Below, piece by piece: positions 29,035-38,007 of a DNA stretch of 64,000 nucleotides. The position numbers and the translations under genes were made by a program. Below the pieces are notes generated by a model. It was not told where the DNA came from. It saw only the letters and a program-made list of their open reading frames with translations, and ran no database searches. Every line of letters starts with the position of its first letter. Position 1 is the stretch's first letter. The DNA is from Vescimonas coprocola (GTDB taxonomy: Bacteria > Bacillota > Clostridia > Oscillospirales > Oscillospiraceae), in the NCBI RefSeq assembly GCF_018408575.1, contig NZ_AP023418.1:1950415-2014414 (forward strand), in the 5' to 3' direction.

Positions 29035-30470
29035 GCCTGCACCTCCTTCGTCTCGCCGGTCAGCAGAAGGCTCCCGCCGCCGGATTTGGTCAGCTGTGTC
29101 TGGGGAACTCCCAGTTCCTCGGACAGCAGCTCCATGACACGGGGGGCGCAGAAGCCTCCCTGACACCGGCCCATACCGGCCCGGACCCGGCGCTTGACGC
29201 CGTCCAGAGAACGGGCGCCGGGACTGCGGCGGATGGCGTCCCGGATCTCCCCCTCGCTGATCTGCTCACAGCGGCAGAGGATATTGCCGTAGGCGGAGTC
29301 CCGCTCCACCAACGCCTGACGCTCCGACAGCGGCAGTTCCCGCACGTGGACGATATCCCGGCGCTGAGCGATGAAATCGGGCTTTTCCGCAAGGCCCAGC
29401 TTTTCCGCCACCAGTCCCGCCACGTACACGCCGATGGCCGGGGCGGAGGACAGACCGGGGGACTCGATGCCGATGGCCTCGAAGAAGTTCTCGCTGCTCT
29501 CCCGGATGTAGAAGTCGTCGCTGCCGCCCTCCAGATGGGCCCGCAGGCCGGCGAAGCTGGTAATGACGTCCCGCATGGGCAGGTTCGGCACACTGCGGCC
29601 CGCCGTGGCGATGGCGTAATCCAGCCCCGTCTGGGTGGTAGCAGTGTCGTCCCGGTCCTGCTGATCCGTGGCAGTGGGGCCGAGGAGGAGGTTTCCGTGG
29701 ACAGTGGGGGTCACCAGCACACCCTTACCCATGGCACCGGGCAGCTGAAAGACGGTATGGCTCACCAGACCGCCGTCCTTCCGATCCAGCAGGCAGTATT
29801 CGCCCCGGCGGGGGGTGATTCGGAGGGGATCGCTGCACAGCTGGTTATGGAGCACGTCGCCCCACACACCGGCGGCGTTGACCACGGCACGGCTCTCCAA
29901 CGGGCCACGGCCGGTGTCCACCACGAAGTGGTCCCCCTCCCGGCGGATATGCTGCACCTGCGTATCGAAGCGGAACTCCGTGCCGTTGGCGGCAGCGTTC
30001 TCCGCCAGAGCAATGGTCAGGCCGAAGGGGCAGAGAATGGCGCTGGTGGGGGCGTACAGCGCCGCCACCGCCTGTTGGGACAGGGCAGGCTCCATCCGGT
30101 GCAGGGCCTCTCCCTCCACGATCTCCAGCCCCTCCACGCCGTTGGCAAGACCCCGCTGATAGAGGGCCTGCAGCTTCTCACGGTCCGCCGGATCCAGACA
30201 CAGCACCAGCGCTCCGCACCGGCGATAGGGGAAGTCCAGCTGACGGGACAGGGCCTCCATCATGCGGCTGCCCTCCACGTTGAAGCGGGCCTTCCGGGTG
30301 CCGGGCTCGGCATCGAATCCGGCGTGGACAATGGCGGAATTGGCCTTGCTGGTGCCGGTGCAGACGTCCTCATTGCGCTCCACCACACAGACGCGGCCGC
30401 TGCGGCGGCTCAACTCCCGTGCGATGGCGCAGCCGATGACGCCGCCGCCGATGACCAGTACATCATACAT
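29031..30470 (-). CDS. glpA: Anaerobic-type glycerol-3-phosphate dehydrogenase (GlpA-like, with BFD iron-sulfur domain)
   Basis: A 479-residue FAD enzyme. The N-terminal DAO domain has MYDVLVIGGGVIGCAIAREL, then TSKANSAIVHAGFDAEPG. It has the FAD-contact region INAAGVWGD-like (VVNAAGVWGDVLHNQL), YCLLDRK and FAGLRAHLEGGSDDFYI. The C-terminus is a BFD-like [2Fe-2S] domain with Cys pairs ILCRCEQISEGE and GRCQGGFC. It oxidises glycerol-3-phosphate to DHAP. ATG 30470 follows AAGGAGAG by nine bases. It is first in the operon, with a promoter at 30586-30615 and a leader terminator at 30499-30546, so expression should depend on GlpP. Confidence 0.9.
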   Translation of the reverse strand: MYDVLVIGGGVIGCAIARELSRRSGRVCVVERNEDVCTGTSKANSAIVHAGFDAEPGTRKARFNVEGSRMMEALSRQLDFPYRRCGALVLCLDPADREKLQALYQRGLANGVEGLEIVEGEALHRMEPALSQQAVAALYAPTSAILCPFGLTIALAENAAANGTEFRFDTQVQHIRREGDHFVVDTGRGPLESRAVVNAAGVWGDVLHNQLCSDPLRITPRRGEYCLLDRKDGGLVSHTVFQLPGAMGKGVLVTPTVHGNLLLGPTATDQQDRDDTATTQTGLDYAIATAGRSVPNLPMRDVITSFAGLRAHLEGGSDDFYIRESSENFFEAIGIESPGLSSAPAIGVYVAGLVAEKLGLAEKPDFIAQRRDIVHVRELPLSERQALVERDSAYGNILCRCEQISEGEIRDAIRRSPGARSLDGVKRRVRAGMGRCQGGFCAPRVMELLSEELGVPQTQLTKSGGGSLLLTGETKEVQA

Positions 30471-30493
30471 GATCCATCTCTCCTTTCTAAAAC

Positions 30494-30546
30494 AAAAAAG
30501 CCACGCAAAAACACCCGGCGTCTCCTCCGGGCAATTCTGCATGGCT
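30494..30546 (-). terminator. Leader terminator of the glp operon, likely GlpP antitermination target
   Basis: On the minus strand a compound hairpin runs from AGCCATGC to GCGTGGCT, enclosing CCCGG..CCGGG, and is followed by T6. It lies between the consensus promoter (30586-30615) and the SD of the glpA-like gene, so it is a 5' leader terminator and not a gene-end terminator. Confidence 0.8.
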
Positions 30547-30585
30547 CAGCATCTCACTGCATGACTGGTTCTTCAATTACATTAT

Positions 30586-30615
30586 ATTATAACAGACCGT
30601 CTCCTGCTCTGTCAA
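30586..30615 (-). promoter_or_regulatory. Consensus promoter of the glp operon
   Basis: On the minus strand TTGACA (30610-30615), an 18-bp spacer and TATAAT (30586-30591); both hexamers are perfect. An overlapping TATAAT follows at 30581-30586. It is about 115 bases before the glpA-like ATG. Confidence 0.8.
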
Positions 30616-30690
30616 CCGGTCCCGAAAAAAGTCTTTTCCGGCGTTTTCTCTGTTCTTAACAGGTTTTTAGCGAAATCTTAACGTGAAGTA

Positions 30691-30699
30691 TGGTATAAT
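30691..30699 (+). promoter_or_regulatory. Extended -10 of the kdpDE-like operon
   Basis: TGGTATAAT is a perfect extended -10 about 40 bases before the TTG start of the kinase gene. No good -35 is visible. Confidence 0.5.
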
Positions 30700-30738
30700 C
30701 AGGTCAGAAAAACCTGAGGGTCGGGAGGTAGCAGGGAT

Positions 30739-31884
30739 TTGAAGAAACCGCACATCCAATGGCCGGAGCAGTGGCTGCGCCGAAAGCGTATCCCCTCCAT
30801 TGGCTTTTCCTACTCCGGCAAGGACTTTATCATCTCCATGAGCCTGTACACCCTGTCGGTGGTGCTGTGCCTGATCCTGCGGGGAGCCAGCCAGGACGGC
30901 GACACCGGGTATGTGTACATGATTTTTCTGCTGGACGTGTTTTTGACGGCGCTGCTGACGGAGGGCTTCTTCTTCAGCCTCATCATCTCCATCTTCGCCG
31001 TGCTCAGCGTGGACTACATCTTCACCCCGCCCTACTGGAACGTCAGCTTCACTCTGTCGGGATTCCCGTTGACCTTTCTGGTGACCATGACCATTTCCGT
31101 TGTGACCGGCATCGTTACCAGCCGGGCCAAGCAGATGGATGAGGTGCGGCGGGAGGCGGAGCTGGAGCGGATGCACGGCAACCTCCTGCGGGCGGTGTCC
31201 CACGACATCCGCACGCCGTTGACGGGCATCGTGGGGGCCACTAATGTGCTGCTGGAGCAGGAGAATACCCTGACGCCGGAGCAGCGCCATGAGCTGATCC
31301 GCAACGCCAACGAGGAGGCCCAGTGGCTGATCCGCATCGTGGAGAATCTGCTGAGCATCACCCGCATGGGCGGTGACGAGGCCAAGGTCAACAAGACGCC
31401 GGAGGCCGCCGAGGAGATCATCGAGGGGGCGGTGGGCAAGTTTACCCGCCGGTGGGGAACGGACATCCCGGTGGAGGTACGTCTGCCGGAGGAGTTTCTG
31501 CTGGTACCCATGGACCCGCTGCTGATGGAGCAGGTGCTGACCAATCTCATGGAAAACGCCGTGCTCCACGGTAAGACCACCCGGCACATCACCGTGACCC
31601 TGTGCCGCAGCGGAGACTGGGCCCGGTTCATCGTGGAGGACGACGGACAGGGCATCGCCCCGGACCGGTTGGAGCATCTCTTTGACGGCACCCTGCAGGG
31701 TCAGCAGGGAGATCGGGGCCGCAGCATGGGCATCGGCCTGTCCGTTTGCCGGACAGTGGTGCGGGCCCATGGCGGCCACATCAGAGGCGAAAACAGGACG
31801 GAGGGCGGCGCACGGTTCACCGTGGAGCTGCCTTTGGATAAAGAAATTCAACAGGAGGTAGACAGCTATGAAGATCAAGGATAA
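30739..31884 (+). CDS. KdpD-like sensor histidine kinase lacking the N-terminal KdpD/Usp domains
   Basis: A 381-residue membrane kinase. It has four N-terminal membrane segments of the DUF4118/KdpD type (FIISMSLYTLSVVLCLIL, YVYMIFLLDVFLTALL, FFFSLIISIFAVLSVDYIF, FPLTFLVTMTISVVTGIV). The kinase core follows: H-box LLRAVSHDIRTPLTGIVG, N-box LMENAVLHG, G-box VEDDGQGIAPDRLEHLF and GRSMGIGLSVC. Full KdpD proteins are ~900 residues; the ATP-binding KdpD and Usp domains are absent. The start is TTG 30739 with GGGAGG upstream. It overlaps the response regulator gene by 17 bases. No kdpABC is in the window, so the signal may be something other than potassium. Confidence 0.88.
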   Translation: MKKPHIQWPEQWLRRKRIPSIGFSYSGKDFIISMSLYTLSVVLCLILRGASQDGDTGYVYMIFLLDVFLTALLTEGFFFSLIISIFAVLSVDYIFTPPYWNVSFTLSGFPLTFLVTMTISVVTGIVTSRAKQMDEVRREAELERMHGNLLRAVSHDIRTPLTGIVGATNVLLEQENTLTPEQRHELIRNANEEAQWLIRIVENLLSITRMGGDEAKVNKTPEAAEEIIEGAVGKFTRRWGTDIPVEVRLPEEFLLVPMDPLLMEQVLTNLMENAVLHGKTTRHITVTLCRSGDWARFIVEDDGQGIAPDRLEHLFDGTLQGQQGDRGRSMGIGLSVCRTVVRAHGGHIRGENRTEGGARFTVELPLDKEIQQEVDSYEDQG

Positions 31885-32575
31885 GGTTTTGATCGTGGAG
31901 GATGAGCAGAGCATCAGCAGCTTCATCTCTATGATCCTCACGGCCAACGGCTACGACACCATCATCGTCAACACCGGCGAAGAGGCGCTGACCATGATCT
32001 CCTCCCACTGTCCGGACCTCATCGTGCTGGATCTGGGGCTGCCGGATATGGACGGCCTGGAGGTGCTGCGCTCCGTGCGGAAGTGGTCCAGTCTGCCCAT
32101 TGTGGTGGTCTCCGCCCGGAACCACGAGCGAGACAAGGTGGAGGCGCTGGACTACGGCGCCGACGACTATCTGGTCAAGCCCTTCGGCACCTCCGAGCTG
32201 CTGGCCCGCATCCGCACCGCCATCCGCCACACCCGCACCTCCCTCTCTAACCCGGAGATCGCCCAGTCCGGGCGCTTTACCACCGGCGATCTGGTCATCG
32301 ACTATGACAAGCATCAGGTGCTGATCCACGGGGAAAACGCCCGGCTCACCGCCAACGAGTATCGGATCGTGTCCCTGCTGGGCAAATACGCCGGCAAGGT
32401 GCTGACCTACGACTTCATCATCAAGGAGCTGTGGGGTCCCAAGGCCAAAAACGACAACCAGATCCTGCGGGTGAATATGGCCAATATCCGCCGCAAGATC
32501 GAGGAAAATCCCGGCCAGCCCAAGTACATCTTCACGGAGGTGGGTGTGGGCTACCGGATGCGTGAGGGCGACTGA
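31868..32575 (+). CDS. KdpE-like OmpR-family response regulator
   Basis: A 235-residue response regulator. The receiver domain (about 1-120) has VLIVEDEQSIS (acidic pocket), LIVLDLGLPDMDG with the phospho-acceptor Asp, VSARNHERDKVEALDYGADDYLVKPFGTSELLARI with the conserved Lys. The C-terminal winged helix (about 135-232) has LTANEYRIVSLLGKYAGKVLTYDFIIKELWG and RVNMANIRRKIEENP..YIFTEVGVGYRM. ATG 31868 follows AGGAGG by ten bases inside the end of the kinase gene, so the pair is coupled. The downstream gap contains repeats and then the antiporter genes, which are candidate targets only by position. Confidence 0.92.
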   Translation: MKIKDKVLIVEDEQSISSFISMILTANGYDTIIVNTGEEALTMISSHCPDLIVLDLGLPDMDGLEVLRSVRKWSSLPIVVVSARNHERDKVEALDYGADDYLVKPFGTSELLARIRTAIRHTRTSLSNPEIAQSGRFTTGDLVIDYDKHQVLIHGENARLTANEYRIVSLLGKYAGKVLTYDFIIKELWGPKAKNDNQILRVNMANIRRKIEENPGQPKYIFTEVGVGYRMREGD

Positions 32576-32689
32576 GTACCCGGCGCCGCTTGAAATGTGC
32601 TCTCTTTCCCTCTCTTTGCCGCCCCGGCTGCGTCATGCGCCGGGGCGGTGTGTTTTTGTGCTGCTTTGGCCTGCGGCGGGGGGATGTTT

Positions 32690-32940
32690 TTGCAGTTGCT
32701 TATTTTATTGCCTCCGGCGGCATACCTTTGGGGAAGTAATCTTATTTTGTCTCCGACGGGTAACTTTCTTTCAATAGCGAAAGAAAGTCACCAAAGAACG
32801 CCAGCAGAAACCGATGGTTTCTGGCGGCATTTTTTCATACTTTTTGCTGCTGTTGGCAAAAAGTATGCCGTCGGAGACACGTTCCTTGCGCAAAGCACCG
32901 TTGTTGACAAAAAGTATGCCGCCGGAGCTAAAAGCGTGCA
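32690..32940. repeat. Dispersed intergenic hairpin repeats
   Basis: The 817-bp gap 32576-33392 has no credible gene. Its core carries inverted repeats (AACTTTCTTTC..GAAAGAAAGT, ACTTTTTGCTGCTGTTGGCAAAAAGT) and spacers with CCTCCGGCGGCATAC, GTCTCCGACGGG and their complements. It is the same repeat family as 17330-17680; the AAAAAGTATGCCG..GGAG unit occurs twice here (about 32869 and 32910). Confidence 0.6.
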
Positions 32941-33329
32941 GGCCATCATGGAAGATGCGGCCTTTGCCTGCTGCACACTGCGGGCGCACAGATTTCCGTT
33001 ATATCGTCTTTTATAGGAGAACAAAAAGCTGTTTCGACCAAACGGTAGCTCCCTGTTCCTGCGGGGTATCATGGCTGCTCCGCCAGGCTTGGGACAGTCC
33101 TTCTCCCATGCTGTTATCGCCGTTTCGTTTATTCTGCATTATAGAACCACGCATGGTATTTCAGCATTTTGCCGGTTAAGGGCCTTAATTTTCTTTCCAT
33201 TGTATACAATCATTGCATTTTTTACCAGTCAGCGTGTAAAGTATCCACCATATCGTGAATATTTCTTGTGAAAAAAACCAAAAGGCCAGTTCACAATTTG
33301 TTAAAAAGAGGGAAAAGCACGCTAAGAAC

Positions 33330-33359
33330 TTGACAATAGTCCGTTAGGACGAGTAAGAT
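33330..33359 (+). promoter_or_regulatory. Promoter of the first NhaC-type gene
   Basis: TTGACA (33330-33335), an 18-bp spacer and TAAGAT (33354-33359), 34 bases before the ATG. Confidence 0.55.
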
Positions 33360-33392
33360 AGGGATACCAAATTTGAGGAGGTAAATCACCTA

Positions 33393-35078
33393 ATGGAAAA
33401 GAAAGGCACCAAGATAGCGTATTTTGTTGCGCTGGCGGTGGTCGTAGTCGCTCTGGTCATTGCCAAGGTCACCAATGATGGCTCTGGCTTTGTAGCTACC
33501 GGCTGGGCCCTGTTCCCCCCTGTTGTCGCAATCGCACTGGCCCTCATCAGCAAGGAAGTGTATTCTTCCCTGTTTCTGGGCTGCGTGGCAGCCGCCCTGC
33601 TGCTGGCCAACTTCCAGCCCTGGCAGATGGTCGTGAACTTCATCGGCGCCGGTGAGGGCGTCGGCATGATCAACGCCATCGACATCTCCATCCTGATCTT
33701 CCTGGTCATCCTGGGCATCATGGTGGACCTGATGAACAAGGCCGGCGGTTCCGCTGCCTTCGGCCGCTGGGCCAAGAAGGCCGTGAAGACCCGCTCCGGC
33801 GCACAGCTGCTGACCATGCTGCTGGGCGTGCTGATCTTCATCGACGACTATTTCAACTGCCTGACCGTGGGCGCCGTGATGCGTCCCGTGACGGAGAGCC
33901 ACAAGATCTCCCGTGCCAAGCTGGCCTACGTCATTGATGCCACCGCCGCTCCCGTCTGTATGCTGGCTCCCGTGTCCTCTTGGGCCGCTGCCGTTGCATC
34001 CTACGTGCCCGATGGCTTCCCCGGCTCCCGTATCAGCATGTTCCTGAGCCAGATCCCCTTCAACTACTACTGCATCCTGACGCTGGTGATGGTCATCGTC
34101 ACCTCCGTGCTGAACATTGACTACGGTCCCATGCTGACCCATGAGTACAATGCTCAGGTCAAGGACGATCTGTTCACCACCCCCGAGCGTCCCTTCGCCG
34201 GTGCTGATGATTACGAGGAAGGCGAGAAGCACTCCTCCGTGCTGGATCTGCTGGTTCCCGTGATCGTTCTGATCGCCCTGTGCATCGTTGGTCTGATTTG
34301 GACCGGCGGTATGTGGGATGCCGAGAGCGACAACTACGGCAACTTCATCATGTCCTTCTCCGACGCCAGCGCCGGTACCGGCCTGTGCCTGGGCTCCATC
34401 ATCGCCATTGTGTTCACCTTCGTGTACTACTGGTGCCGTGGTCTGATCGGCTTCAACAAGTCCATGGAAGCCATTCCCAACGGCTTCATCCAGATGATCT
34501 CCCCCATCCTGATCCTCTGCTTCGCTTGGACCCTGTGCGGCCTGTGCCGTGACAATGGTCTGCAGGTGGGTTCCTTCGTGGAGGGCGTCATGGCCAACAC
34601 CGGCAGCCTTGCTAAGTTCCTGCCCGCCGTGATCTTCATCGTGGCCTGCTTCATCGGCTTCGCCACCGGTACCTCTTGGGGTACCATCGGCATCATGGTC
34701 CCGCTGGTCTGCGCTGTGTTCAACTGGGATACCCAGATGACTCTGCTGTCCGTGGGTCTGGCCGCTTCCTGCGCCGGCGGCGTGTGCGGCGACCACCTGT
34801 CCCCCATCTCCGATACCACCATCATGGCTTCTGCCGGTGCCCACTGCTTCCACCTGAACCACGTGGCCACCCAGATCCCCTACGGTATCACCGTGGCTGC
34901 CGTTTCCTTCGTCAGCTTCATCATTGCCGGTATCGTCCAGAGCGCTGTGGTCTGCATGATCATCGCCATCGTTCTGATGATCGCCACCCTGCTGGTCATC
35001 AAGGCTATCACCGCCAAGAAGCACGCCGGTATCTTCCAGGAGATGGCCGAGGCCGACAAGGCGCTCTACAACAAGTAA
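33393..35078 (+). CDS. NhaC-family Na+/H+ antiporter (copy 1)
   Basis: A 561-residue membrane antiporter with about eleven to twelve membrane segments. Landmarks: a first segment AYFVALAVVVVALVIAKV, VFLGC-like SSLFLGCVAAALLLANF, DISILIFLVILGIMVDLMNKAG, and the family signature FIDDYFNCLTVGAVMRPVTE, with Asp residues suited to ion binding. Next come ATAAPVCMLAPVSSWAAAV, TGTSWGTIGIMVPL and ASCAGGVCGDHLSPISDTTIMAS, another conserved NhaC block. GAGGAGG lies before ATG 33393. The neighbouring gene at 35617 is a near-identical paralogue of the same length, so this is a tandem duplication. Substrate (Na+/H+ or an organic acid exchange) is not decided by sequence. Confidence 0.88.
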   Translation: MEKKGTKIAYFVALAVVVVALVIAKVTNDGSGFVATGWALFPPVVAIALALISKEVYSSLFLGCVAAALLLANFQPWQMVVNFIGAGEGVGMINAIDISILIFLVILGIMVDLMNKAGGSAAFGRWAKKAVKTRSGAQLLTMLLGVLIFIDDYFNCLTVGAVMRPVTESHKISRAKLAYVIDATAAPVCMLAPVSSWAAAVASYVPDGFPGSRISMFLSQIPFNYYCILTLVMVIVTSVLNIDYGPMLTHEYNAQVKDDLFTTPERPFAGADDYEEGEKHSSVLDLLVPVIVLIALCIVGLIWTGGMWDAESDNYGNFIMSFSDASAGTGLCLGSIIAIVFTFVYYWCRGLIGFNKSMEAIPNGFIQMISPILILCFAWTLCGLCRDNGLQVGSFVEGVMANTGSLAKFLPAVIFIVACFIGFATGTSWGTIGIMVPLVCAVFNWDTQMTLLSVGLAASCAGGVCGDHLSPISDTTIMASAGAHCFHLNHVATQIPYGITVAAVSFVSFIIAGIVQSAVVCMIIAIVLMIATLLVIKAITAKKHAGIFQEMAEADKALYNK

Positions 35079-35120
35079 GAGAAACGTGCCTTTGAGGTTG
35101 GTCTGAACCGATCCTACATC

Positions 35121-35155
35121 GTGAGGGCGCAGCGAAAGCTGCGCCCTCACTTTTT
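35121..35155 (+). terminator. Terminator after antiporter copy 1
   Basis: A 13-bp stem GTGAGGGCGCAGC with a GAAA tetraloop, followed by T5. A second hairpin (AAGGGAGTGGCG / complement, 35184-35219) with T6 follows. The rest of the gap to 35554 shows no gene. Confidence 0.85.
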
Positions 35156-35554
35156 CTATCGAATATAGGACAGGGCATTCTCTAAGGGAGTGGCGCAGCG
35201 GGAGTTACGCCACTCCCTTTTTTGAGGGGCTTGCAGCCACCTACACGCTTCGAGAGGGCAGCGTGCAGGGAGCTGTCCGCCGCAAGGCGGACAGAATGGG
35301 TCCGCAACGCAAATATTCGATATTTCGGTTTCCATTTTTGTCAGGTCAGCTGCTAGAAAAGGAAAAAGGCGCAAAAAGTGCGTTAATTTTGCGTTAAGAG
35401 ATTTTTAAATATTAGCACGATTTTTATATGTTTTCCGTAAATAGACCGCAAAATCCTATTAAGAAAGTGAGAATCGGCGCAATTTTCAGAGGAACGTCCA
35501 AAAGATTGATTCATAATTTGTTCAAAATTCAGGCCGGAAGCGGTTTCCGGAATC

Positions 35555-35583
35555 TTGACAATACCTTCAAAAACCGCTACCAT
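35555..35583 (+). promoter_or_regulatory. Promoter of the second NhaC-type gene
   Basis: TTGACA (35555-35560), a 17-bp spacer and TACCAT (35578-35583), 33 bases before the ATG. The leader from CCAAATTTGAGGAGG to the start codon is the same as in copy 1. Confidence 0.55.
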
Positions 35584-35616
35584 AAAGTCACCAAATTTGA
35601 GGAGGTAAATCACCTA

Positions 35617-37302
35617 ATGGAAAAGAAAGGCACTCGTATAGCGTATTTTATTGCGCTGGCGATCGTTGTGATCGCACTGGTCATCGCCAAGGTGGCCAAT
35701 GACGGTTCCGGCTTCGTAGCCACCGGTTGGGCGTTGTTCCCCCCCATCGTGGCTATTGCGCTGGCCCTCATCAGTAAGGAAGTGTACTCTTCCCTGTTTC
35801 TGGGCTGCGTGGTAGGTGCCCTGCTGCTGGCCAACTTCCAGCCCTGGCAGATGGTCGTGAATTTCATCGGCGCCGGTGAGGGCGTCGGCATGATCAACGC
35901 CATCGACATCTCCATCCTGATCTTCCTGGTCATCTTGGGCATCATGGTGGATCTGATGAACAAGGCCGGCGGTTCCGCTGCCTTCGGCCGCTGGGCCAAG
36001 AAGGCCGTGAAGACCCGCTCCGGTGCGCAGCTGCTGACCATGCTGCTGGGCGTGCTGATCTTCATCGACGACTATTTCAACTGCCTGACCGTGGGCGCCG
36101 TGATGCGTCCCGTGACGGAGAGCCACAAGATCTCCCGCGCCAAGCTGGCTTACATTATCGATGCCACCGCCGCTCCCGTTTGTATGCTGGCTCCCGTGTC
36201 CTCTTGGGCCGCCGCCGTTGCATCCTACGTGCCCGATGGCTTCCCCGGCTCCCGTATCAGCATGTTCCTGAGCCAGATCCCCTTCAACTACTACTGCATC
36301 CTGACGCTGGTGATGGTCATCGTCACCTCCCTGCTGAACATTGACTACGGTCCCATGCTGACCCATGAGTACAATGCTCAGGTCAAGGACGATCTGTTCA
36401 CCACCCCCGAGCGTCCCTTTGAGGGCGCCGACGACTACGAAGAGGGTGCCAAGCACTCCTCCGTGCTGGATCTGCTGCTGCCCGTTATCGTTCTGATCGC
36501 CCTGTGCATCGTTGGTCTGGTCTGGACCGGTGGTATGTGGGACGCCGAGAGCGACAACTACGGCAACTTCGTCATGTCCTTCTCCGACGCCAGCGCCGGT
36601 ACCGGCCTGTGCTTGGGTTCCATCATTGCACTGGTCTTTACGTTCATGTACTACTGGCTGCGCGGCCTCATCACCTTCGAGAAGTCCATGGAGGCGATCC
36701 CCAATGGCTTCATCCAGATGATCTCCCCCATCCTGATCCTCTGCTTCGCCTGGACCCTGTGCGGCCTGTGCCGTGACAATGGTCTGCAGGTGGGTACCTT
36801 CGTAGAGGGCGTTATGGCCAACACCGGCAGCCTTGCTAAGTTCCTGCCCGCCGTGATCTTCATCGTGGCCTGCTTCATCGGCTTCGCCACCGGTACCTCT
36901 TGGGGTACCATCGGCATCATGGTCCCGCTGGTCTGCGCCGTGTTTGACTGGGATACCCAGATGACTCTGCTGTCCGTGGGTCTGGCTGCTTCCTGCGCCG
37001 GCGGCGTGTGCGGCGACCACCTGTCCCCCATCTCCGATACCACCATCATGGCTTCTGCCGGTGCCCACTGCTTCCACCTGAACCATGTGGCGACCCAGCT
37101 GCCCTATGGTATCACCGTGGCCGCCGTTTCCTTCGTCAGCTTCATCATTGCCGGTCTGGTCCAGAGCGCTGTGGTCTGCATGATCATCGCCATCGTGCTG
37201 ATGGTCGCCACCCTGCTGGTCATCAAGGCCGTCACCGCCAAGAAGCACGCCGGCGTCTTTGCCGAAATGGCCGAGGCCGACAAGGTGCTCTACAACAAGT
37301 AA
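35617..37302 (+). CDS. NhaC-family Na+/H+ antiporter (copy 2)
   Basis: A 561-residue paralogue of the gene at 33393, with the same blocks FIDDYFNCLTVGAVMRPVTE and CGDHLSPISDTTIM. Differences from copy 1 are mostly conservative and clustered in the first 60 residues, around residues 275-290 and 345-360 and at the C-terminus. The middle is almost identical even at the DNA level, as expected from recent duplication or gene conversion. The open frame reaches upstream to 35428, but ATG 35617 has the same GAGGAGG leader as copy 1. It has its own promoter and a strong terminator, so it can be expressed apart from copy 1. Confidence 0.88.
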   Translation: MEKKGTRIAYFIALAIVVIALVIAKVANDGSGFVATGWALFPPIVAIALALISKEVYSSLFLGCVVGALLLANFQPWQMVVNFIGAGEGVGMINAIDISILIFLVILGIMVDLMNKAGGSAAFGRWAKKAVKTRSGAQLLTMLLGVLIFIDDYFNCLTVGAVMRPVTESHKISRAKLAYIIDATAAPVCMLAPVSSWAAAVASYVPDGFPGSRISMFLSQIPFNYYCILTLVMVIVTSLLNIDYGPMLTHEYNAQVKDDLFTTPERPFEGADDYEEGAKHSSVLDLLLPVIVLIALCIVGLVWTGGMWDAESDNYGNFVMSFSDASAGTGLCLGSIIALVFTFMYYWLRGLITFEKSMEAIPNGFIQMISPILILCFAWTLCGLCRDNGLQVGTFVEGVMANTGSLAKFLPAVIFIVACFIGFATGTSWGTIGIMVPLVCAVFDWDTQMTLLSVGLAASCAGGVCGDHLSPISDTTIMASAGAHCFHLNHVATQLPYGITVAAVSFVSFIIAGLVQSAVVCMIIAIVLMVATLLVIKAVTAKKHAGVFAEMAEADKVLYNK

Positions 37303-37325
37303 GCGATCGTCTTTCCCATACAGGG

Positions 37326-37357
37326 TATGCCCCCGGCTCAGCCGGGGGCATATTTTT
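37326..37357 (+). terminator. Terminator after antiporter copy 2
   Basis: A 12-bp stem TATGCCCCCGGC, loop TCA, complement, then T5. Confidence 0.88.
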
Positions 37358-37513
37358 GTATTCCGAAAACCTGAGCTCTCGCCCCGGTTTTGAAATTTTT
37401 TCCCTGCTTCTTCTTTCGTCCTCCCCAGAGCCGAGGAAGCCGCCCAAAAGTGGTTTGACACCTCTCTCCGGGGCAGGAATGCTGCCCCACTCCGAAAGAG
37501 ACCACACAGCGGC

Positions 37514-37786
37514 TCACAGGGGCGGATATGTGGTCTCTGCGCTCTGTACCGACAGCTTTTGCTGCACTCGCTGACGCTCCAGTTCGGTCATTTGCCGCTG
37601 GCAACACTGCTCCAAGACCTCGTGCATGGGAACGATGGTGCAGCGCAAGTTTCCGTTTTTCCTAATACCGTTTTTCATCTGTATCTGCGTCCATTCCGTG
37701 ATGATGAGCCCGTGTTCCTCCAGCAGGCGCATATGCTTGGCAGCGGTATTGCGGGAGAGATGCAGGACTTTCGCCATGTGGAGCAC
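37514..37786 (-). pseudogene. Helix-turn-helix protein fragment
   Basis: A 90-codon frame with a winged-helix-like segment: VLHLSRNTAAKHMRLLEEHGLI, then a beta-wing-like TQIQMKNGIRKNGNLRCTIVP and a charged helix ending QRQMTELERQRVQQKL. The frame is closed by a TGA right before STDDVLHMAK, and the next frame upstream (to 37968) adds about 60 residues that could be the missing N-terminus. This suggests a broken regulator or replication-initiator-like gene. The start codon would be GTG 37786 with no clear SD. I do not recognise the family. Confidence 0.35.
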
Positions 37787-37971
37787 ATCATCAGTGCTTC
37801 AAAGGCCCTCTTCGGCTGGTCTGCACTGGTCAGCTGCCGGGATCTGAAATCCCTCACCGTCCCCGAGAGGTGTCGGAGGATATCTTTGGCAGCGGCGAGG
37901 AGGAGCACCAGCTGTTCCGGAAGCTGAATATCCAAATATGTGTAAACGAATATAGCAGTCTCTCCCACAGC

Positions 37972-38003
37972 AAAAGAGACGGTCCGTAGGGACCGTCCCT
38001 TTT
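37972..38003 (-). terminator. Terminator after the kinase-transporter chimera
   Basis: The stem GACGGTCC/GGACCGTC, extended by AAAAG/CTTTT ends, lies just past the stop at 38008 on the minus strand. The same core (GGGACGGTCC..GGACCGTCCC) recurs at 40305-40338. Confidence 0.65.
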
Positions 38004-38007
38004 CCTG

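Noticed and set aside
30739-32575. A genuine potassium-sensing kdpDE system
   Set aside because: The kinase lacks the KdpD and Usp input domains, and no kdpFABC genes are in the window; only the catalytic core and membrane part are Kdp-like.
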